64,000 bases of DNA from CAZXGD01 sp046350455. Lineage in GTDB: Bacteria; Planctomycetota; Phycisphaerae; Phycisphaerales; SM1A02. Positions within the stretch are counted from its first letter, which is position 1. Each line of letters begins with the position of its first letter. The notes under the pieces are model-generated. The model searched no databases. It was not told where the DNA came from and worked only from the letters and a program-made list of their open reading frames with translations. Where the stretch lies: contig JAXMAM010000011.1 of the NCBI GenBank assembly GCA_046350455.1, positions 17,673 through 81,672 of the forward strand. The letters are read 5' to 3'. The translations under genes and the position numbers were made by a program. This document shows, in pieces, positions 59,249-64,000 of this stretch.

Positions 59249-60705
59249 GGCTTGGCCGCCCCCTGCGGCTGGCGGGACACAGCGCGCAGCGGAGGCCACG
59301 CCACCAGGTCGCCAGTCAGGCCGTCGTTGGTGGCCTTGCTGCCTTGCCCATCTTCCTTGTCCTGGCCCACCGCGTAGAGCTCGCAGCCAGAGATCTCGAT
59401 GCGGCCGTACTCGCAGTCAACCACCTTGGGCGACGAAAGCGCCTGGTAGTTCCAGCGGCCGTACTTGGGGTCAAACGGGTCGTAGTCAAAGCGCTTGCGG
59501 ATGTACTGCGTGTACGCCTGCTCGATGTTGCGCGGCCAGGTGCCCAGCTCGCGGTTCCACGCAGCCAGGCCAGCGGCCAGCACCGTGCCGTTCAGCTCTG
59601 CGTTGGCCAGCTTGCGCAGCACAAACACGCTCTCCAGGTCCTTGGCGATCAGCAGCACCATGGCGTAGCGCACCTTGTTGGTGCGGCTGAGCGCAGTGGG
59701 GTTGTCCAGGAGCGGGTCAAAGTAGCGCACGCGCCAGCGGCGCCACCAGTCGTCGTAGATGCTGGTCAGCTTGGCCTTGGTGGCGTCCAGCGAGCCATGC
59801 ACTTCCGAGATGCTGGACCACCGGCGCGCAGCGCCAAACATGGTGAGCGGCTCGGTGCGCGACTGCAGCGGGGCCATCACAGCCGCCATCTTGAGGCCGT
59901 CTGGCTGGCCGTGGTCGTCGAACATCTCGGTCAGCGCCACATCTGCCACCACCCGGTCGCCCTCTGGCATTTCCAGGCGCCGCATGCGCTCTGCATCCGA
60001 AGGCCGCACAAACGCGTAGCCGTCCAGCGCCACCTTCTTCAGCGTGGCTGGCGGGATGTCGGCCAGGAAGGTGTAGATGAAGTCGCGCTGGATGGAGCAC
60101 AGGGCGCAGAAGCCTTCCAGCGTCGCGCGCTTCTCTTCCAAGAGCTGCTGGTCTGCAGCCTGGCGCCAGACGCGCAGCGCGGCCAGCCCCAGCGCGAACG
60201 CTTCGTCAAACTTCTTCTCCTGTCCCAGGCGGTACATCTCGGCCGCCACGTAGCACCCCACCAGATCCAACGTCTTCAGGTAGGCCGGGTTCGTGACAAA
60301 GGGGTTGCGGCCTTCGCCAATGGAGATGAAGACCCCCTTCTCTGCAAACTCCGGCGGCACCTGAGCGCGGCCATAGGGCATGCCAAAGACAAAGGCCTTC
60401 TGGGCGTCCAGGAGGGCCTTGCCCATGTCTGGGTTGGCAGCCGCCCACGCCTTCACCTGGTCCCAGTTCTTCATGCCTGGCCAGATGGACAGAATGCTGA
60501 AGTCCTTGCCCTGCGGGGCTGGCGCAGCAGACATGTTGATGGCGGTGCCCAGGACGGCCCGCCAGCTCTTGTTGCTGTCCTGAACCGTGTTCAGGGGGGC
60601 GTTGAGGGCTGCAGCGGCCTTGGCCTCGTCTGCCACCACGCGGGCGGCTGGGGTGGCGAGACCGAGAAGCGCTGCACAGGCGATCAGGACTGGGGTTCGG
60701 ATCAT
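59245..60705 (-). CDS. Secreted protein of unknown function
   Basis: A 486-residue protein with a signal peptide (MIRTPVLIACAALLGLATPAARVVA). The remainder is alpha-helical and soluble, with WRAVLGTAINMSAAPAPQG, IWPGMKNWDQVKAWAAANPDMGKALLDAQ, VGCYVAAEMYRLGQEKKFDEAFALGLAALRVWRQAADQQLLEEKRATLEGF, and a tyrosine/aspartate-rich tail (YTQYIRKRFDYDPFDPKYGRWNY). No family is recognised; the motif order resembles no enzyme I know. It is divergent from ald across about 110 bases and coupled to trxB by TTGA. Confidence 0.7.
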   Translation of the reverse strand: MIRTPVLIACAALLGLATPAARVVADEAKAAAALNAPLNTVQDSNKSWRAVLGTAINMSAAPAPQGKDFSILSIWPGMKNWDQVKAWAAANPDMGKALLDAQKAFVFGMPYGRAQVPPEFAEKGVFISIGEGRNPFVTNPAYLKTLDLVGCYVAAEMYRLGQEKKFDEAFALGLAALRVWRQAADQQLLEEKRATLEGFCALCSIQRDFIYTFLADIPPATLKKVALDGYAFVRPSDAERMRRLEMPEGDRVVADVALTEMFDDHGQPDGLKMAAVMAPLQSRTEPLTMFGAARRWSSISEVHGSLDATKAKLTSIYDDWWRRWRVRYFDPLLDNPTALSRTNKVRYAMVLLIAKDLESVFVLRKLANAELNGTVLAAGLAAWNRELGTWPRNIEQAYTQYIRKRFDYDPFDPKYGRWNYQALSSPKVVDCEYGRIEISGCELYAVGQDKEDGQGSKATNDGLTGDLVAWPPLRAVSRQPQGAAKP

Positions 60706-60817
60706 GGGTTGGCGCGGCAGAGGGCCGTGGAGGGGCAAGCGTAGCAGAAAGTGCGCTAGACTCGCCCCTCCCCCGCACCCGCACCAGCGCCCGGTTGGGC
60801 GCTTTCTGGAGAACCCC

Positions 60818-61957
60818 ATGCTTGTTGGCGTCCCCACCGAAGTCAAGCCCGATGAGTTCCGCGTTGGCATGCGCCCTGTGGGCGCCGAGATGATGGTCCG
60901 CGACGGCCACACGGTGCTGGTGCAGAGCGGCGCTGGCCTGGGCAGCGGGTTCACGGACGAGATGTACGCCGCCGCTGGCGCGCGCATCGTGGCCACGGCT
61001 GCGGACGTGTGGGGCCAGGCGGACATGATCGTGAAGGTGAAGGAGCCGCAGCCCCAGGAAGTGGCGGCCATCCGCGAGGGCCAGACCATCTTCACCTACT
61101 TCCACTTTGCAGCAGACAAGGAACTGACCGAAGGCTGCCTGAAGCGCAAGTGCATCAGCGTGGCCTACGAGACGCTCACCGATGACGAAGGCGCACTGCC
61201 GCTCCTCACCCCCATGAGCGAGGTGGCTGGCAAGCTCAGCATCCAGGAGGGCGCCAAGTTCCTGGAGCGTCCCTTTGGCGGCAAGGGCGTGCTGCTGGGC
61301 GGCGTGCCTGGCGTGGAGCCAGGCCACGTGCTGATCATCGGTGGTGGCGTGGTGGGCACCTGCGCGGCCGCAGTGGCCGCGGGCATGGGCGCCCAGGTGG
61401 TGATGCTGGACATCAACATTGACCGCTTGCGCCGCCTCTCCGAGATCATGCCGCCCAACGTGCAGGTGATCTACAGCGACCCCCAGGCCATCCGCGAGCG
61501 ACTGCACTGGGCAGACCTCATCGTGGGCGCTGTGCTGGTGCCAGGCGCCAAGGCGCCGCACCTGATCCGCCGCGACGACCTGAAGCACATCCGCCCGGGC
61601 AGCGTCATCGTGGACGTGGCCATTGACCAGGGTGGCTGCGTGGAGACCGCGCGCGTAACCACGCACCGCAACCCCGTGTACGAAGTGGACGGCGTGGTGC
61701 ACTACTGCGTGGGCAACATGCCCGGCGCTGTGGCCCGTACCAGCACGCTGGCGCTCACCAACGTCACGCTGCCGTGGGCGCTCAAGCTGGCCAAGTACGG
61801 CGCTCGCAAGCTGAGCGAGATGGACCACAACTTTGCCAACGCAGTCAACACCTGGCACGACAAGCTGACCAACCGACCGGTGGCAGAGGCGCATGGCCTG
61901 CACTACACGCCGCTGGAAGACGCGCTGCGCGGAACTGCCGCTGCCGGTCGCCACTAG
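60818..61957 (+). CDS. ald: Alanine dehydrogenase
   Basis: An NAD-dependent alanine dehydrogenase of 379 residues that interconverts alanine and pyruvate plus ammonia. Landmarks are the opening MLVGVPTEVKPDEFRVGM, the catalytic lysine in VKVKEPQPQE, the histidine in FTYFHFAADKEL, the NAD fold VLIIGGGVVGTCAAAVAAGMGAQV, and the conserved end YCVGNMPGAVARTSTLALTN. ATG 60818 follows GGAG by nine bases. purD begins 21 bases after its stop in the same direction, so the two are probably co-transcribed. Confidence 0.93.
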   Translation: MLVGVPTEVKPDEFRVGMRPVGAEMMVRDGHTVLVQSGAGLGSGFTDEMYAAAGARIVATAADVWGQADMIVKVKEPQPQEVAAIREGQTIFTYFHFAADKELTEGCLKRKCISVAYETLTDDEGALPLLTPMSEVAGKLSIQEGAKFLERPFGGKGVLLGGVPGVEPGHVLIIGGGVVGTCAAAVAAGMGAQVVMLDINIDRLRRLSEIMPPNVQVIYSDPQAIRERLHWADLIVGAVLVPGAKAPHLIRRDDLKHIRPGSVIVDVAIDQGGCVETARVTTHRNPVYEVDGVVHYCVGNMPGAVARTSTLALTNVTLPWALKLAKYGARKLSEMDHNFANAVNTWHDKLTNRPVAEAHGLHYTPLEDALRGTAAAGRH

Positions 61958-61978
61958 CCCACGCACTGCGAGACACGG

Positions 61979-63313
61979 ATGTCCACACCAGACCGCTGCA
62001 ACGTCCTCTTGGTCGGCACAGGTGGGCGCGAGCACGCGCTGGCGTGGAAGCTGCGGCAGTCGCCGCGGCTGGGCACGCTCTGGGTGCAGCCCGACGCCAA
62101 CGCTGGCGTCCGCGCGCTGGGCCAGGTGTGCGACGCCCCGTTCACGCCGCGCGAGCGCTTCTTCCTGCGCTCGTGGCTGGACAAGAACGACATCCAGCTG
62201 GTGGTGATCGGGCCAGAGGGTCCACTGGCAGAAGGCCTGGCAGATGAGCTGGCTGCGCCCAACCGCCGCGTGTTTGGTCCTGTGAAGGAGGGCGCGCGCC
62301 TGGAGTTTGACAAGGCGTTCGCCAAGCAGGTGATGCGGCAGGCCAGCGTGCCCACGGCAGATGGCCGCAGCTTCAACAACCATGAGCAGGCCCGCGCCTA
62401 TGTGATGGCGCGCGACGTGCCCCTGGTGGTGAAGGCCGCAGGCCTGTGCGCTGGCAAGGGCGTGGTGGTGTGCGACGACGTCACCCAGGCGCTGGCCGCG
62501 CTGGACCGCATCATGCTCTCCAAGGAGTTTGGCGCAGCGGGCGCCACTGTGGTGGTGGAGGAGCGCCTAGTGGGCCAGGAGATGAGCGTGCTGGCGCTGG
62601 TGGACGGCCGCACCATCACCGTGCTGGACCCCTGCCAGGACCACAAGCAGGTGGGTGAAGGCGACACTGGTCCCAACACCGGCGGCATGGGCGCGTACTG
62701 CCCCACGCCGCTCGCCACAGACACCCTGATGGCAGAGATCAGCCGCGAAGTGCTGGTGCCCATGGTGGACGCCATGCGCCGCAACGACGTGGAGTTCCGC
62801 GGCGTGCTCTACGCAGGCATGATGCTCACTCCGGGCGGCCCCAAGGTGCTGGAGTTCAACACCCGGTTTGGCGACCCTGAGACCCAGCCCCTGATGGCCC
62901 GCCTGCAGGGCGACCTGGTGGACATCCTCTGGAAGACGGCTGGCGGCGAGCTGGAGCAGGCAGAGGTTGGCTTTGACCCCCGCGCAGCCTGCTGCGTGGT
63001 GGTGTGCGCCGAGGGCTACCCCGGCGCCGTGGTCAAGGGCCAGCCCATCACGGGCATCGAAGAGGCTGAGGCGTGCGCTGGTCCCGGCCAGCAGGTGGTG
63101 GTGTTCCACGCTGGAACCACCCGGAACGCAGAGGGCCAGCTGGTCACAGCCGGCGGCCGGGTGCTGGGGGTCACGGCGCTGGCGCAGGATCTTGCCGCGG
63201 CACAGGCGCTGGCGAACCAGGCAGCGGCGTGCATCCAGTTCCGCGGTGCCTTCTTCCGCCGGGACATCGGGCACCGGGTGCTCAAGCCAGCCAGTGCTGG
63301 GGCCGCTGACTAG
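61979..63313 (+). CDS. purD: Phosphoribosylamine-glycine ligase
   Basis: GAR synthetase of purine biosynthesis, an ATP-grasp ligase of 444 residues. Landmarks are VLLVGTGGREHALAWKLRQSP, the ATP site VVKAAGLCAGKGVVVCDD, GDTGPNTGGMGAYCPTPLA, and the metal/ATP site LEFNTRFGDPETQPLM. The C-terminal domain ends IGHRVLKPASAGAAD. It lies 21 bases downstream of ald. No clear terminator follows; a 180-base spacer with a palindrome precedes the last gene. Confidence 0.95.
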   Translation: MSTPDRCNVLLVGTGGREHALAWKLRQSPRLGTLWVQPDANAGVRALGQVCDAPFTPRERFFLRSWLDKNDIQLVVIGPEGPLAEGLADELAAPNRRVFGPVKEGARLEFDKAFAKQVMRQASVPTADGRSFNNHEQARAYVMARDVPLVVKAAGLCAGKGVVVCDDVTQALAALDRIMLSKEFGAAGATVVVEERLVGQEMSVLALVDGRTITVLDPCQDHKQVGEGDTGPNTGGMGAYCPTPLATDTLMAEISREVLVPMVDAMRRNDVEFRGVLYAGMMLTPGGPKVLEFNTRFGDPETQPLMARLQGDLVDILWKTAGGELEQAEVGFDPRAACCVVVCAEGYPGAVVKGQPITGIEEAEACAGPGQQVVVFHAGTTRNAEGQLVTAGGRVLGVTALAQDLAAAQALANQAAACIQFRGAFFRRDIGHRVLKPASAGAAD

Positions 63314-63407
63314 CACCCCCAAACAGGGGTTTCCGGCCCATTGGGGCCCTGTTGCCTTGTAGGAGCAACAGTTCCGGGGTACCCTTCCGTATAGGACGTA
63401 GGACCGC

Positions 63408-63427
63408 AGCTGGAGGCGCCTCCAGCT
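63408..63427. repeat. 20-bp perfect palindrome in a promoter-like spacer
   Basis: AGCTGGAGGCGCCTCCAGCT is a perfect palindrome about 65 bases upstream of the last gene. A second small hairpin (CCTCCC with GGGAGG, 63458-63476) lies between it and the start codon. A TATAGG-like -10 near 63390 is possible. The palindrome could be an operator for a dimeric regulator or a hairpin in the leader. Confidence 0.55.
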
Positions 63428-63492
63428 CGCTGTGGTTGTCTGAGTTTCGCACAGAGGCCTCCCACTGGACGGGAGGTCGGAGATCTGAATCC

Positions 63493-64000
63493 ATGACGCA
63501 CGCTTCCGTCATTCGGTCGTCGGCGACAGCCGTGTTCGCAGGGTTGTTTTTCACCCTTCTGGCTGCCATGCCCGCGCCGGACCGTCAAGTCGCTGTTGGT
63601 GGCGGCCAGCTGAACCAGGGCGGCGTGACCGCGGTCACGCAGCCAGGCACTGGCGCTGGGCGGATCGTGCCCATCCACACGTGGCGCAAGCGCGCCAGCT
63701 CCAGCCTGGTGCTGCCCTTTGACCCGGTCACAGGCCGCCCAGACTGGACTGGAAAGCTCACGCTGAAGTTCTGCGACAACCTCAAGGTGCGTGCAGATCG
63801 CGGCCCCAGCGAGTTCGTGGCTGAAGCCGGCACCACGCCGATGCCAGAAGTCACCCAGGTGCTGCGTGCGTTCGGCGGCACCATTCGGCAGGCCATCAAC
63901 CGTCCGGTGGAAGATCTGGTGGCGCTCGAGCAGCGCGCCGCCAATCACAGCGGCAAGGAGCAGCCAGACCTGGCCTCCATGATGATCGTGGAGGTTCCAG
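63493..64000 (+). CDS. Secreted protein, 5' part (possible subtilase propeptide)
   Basis: The gene is cut by the window end. ATG 63493 opens a signal peptide (SATAVFAGLFFTLLAAM). The visible 169 residues include LVLPFDPVTGRPDWTGKLTLKFCDNLKVRADRG and PEVTQVLRAFGGTIRQAINRPVEDLVALEQRAANHSG. The phrase GKLTLKFCDNLKVRA resembles the propeptides of S8 subtilisin-like peptidases (GKLxVKFxDDLxVR), but the catalytic domain is not visible, so the family is only a guess. Confidence 0.7.
   Translation, partial: MTHASVIRSSATAVFAGLFFTLLAAMPAPDRQVAVGGGQLNQGGVTAVTQPGTGAGRIVPIHTWRKRASSSLVLPFDPVTGRPDWTGKLTLKFCDNLKVRADRGPSEFVAEAGTTPMPEVTQVLRAFGGTIRQAINRPVEDLVALEQRAANHSGKEQPDLASMMIVEVP

Overview
The window is high-GC DNA from a planctomycete, most likely of class Phycisphaerae (inference). 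It carries the planctomycete-type pair of a PSCyt1/DUF1549/DUF1553 cytochrome-like secreted protein and a Tat-exported DUF1501 protein (6.9-12.1 kb). Four secreted proteins carry the same dockerin-like double repeat built on DGTDLGxLLGxWG. Other pointers are decayed genes with a PEP-CTERM-like tail, lpxB (an outer membrane with lipid A), csrA and an mraZ far from any division cluster. Genes are tightly packed, with many 4-base ATGA or GTGA stop/start overlaps, so operons can be read with some confidence. Most very long antisense reading frames are by-products of the GC-rich codon usage.

Layout. 0-4 kb: two tandem secreted HAF-repeat/dockerin paralogues. 4-6.7 kb: astD and astA, two steps of arginine succinyltransferase catabolism. 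6.9-12.1 kb: the PSCyt/DUF1501 pair. 12.1-19 kb: a five-gene operon for a tripartite RND efflux pump, transcribed outer-membrane factor first, ending in a 67-residue membrane protein and a VIT1/CCC1-like membrane protein. 19-21.8 kb: a large secreted repeat protein. 21.8-23 kb: an AAA_14/DUF4143 ATPase of foreign-looking composition. 23-29.8 kb: an operon of lipoprotein, M48 membrane peptidase, dapF, M20 peptidase and class-III aminotransferase. 29.8-31.4 kb: a NifU-type scaffold, csrA, a terminated noncoding stretch, and mraZ with its operator-like boxes. 31.6-37.5 kb: flavin reductase-like protein, amidohydrolase, a possible glycosyltransferase, paired lipoproteins with a DUF2752 protein, and an M19 dipeptidase. 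37.5-42.5 kb: aroB, a ParA ATPase with a coupled partner, and a beta-helix surface protein. 42.6-46.3 kb: two tRNA-Glu genes, a nucleoside phosphorylase coupled to nadD, and small unknowns. 46.4-51.5 kb: a complete branched-chain amino acid ABC operon (livJ-H-M-G-F) whose LivG carries a hydrophobic insertion. 51.5-58.3 kb: a possible nuclease-fold protein, then lpxB whose 3' end is duplicated around a 1.3-kb segment of two decayed genes, aspS, and a frameshifted dicarboxylate symporter. 58.3-64 kb: trxB, an unknown secreted protein, ald, purD, and the start of a secreted protein cut by the window end.

Taken together the genes suggest a Gram-negative heterotroph that imports and degrades amino acids (liv, ast, ald, peptidases), makes DAP and lipid A, and displays many secreted repeat proteins. 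The most unusual items are the membrane-type insertion inside LivG, the small membrane protein coupled to the RND permease, the duplicated lpxB end, the ParA partner, and the orphan mraZ with its boxes and structured downstream region. Single-base indels cluster between 52.4 and 58 kb, so read errors there cannot be excluded.
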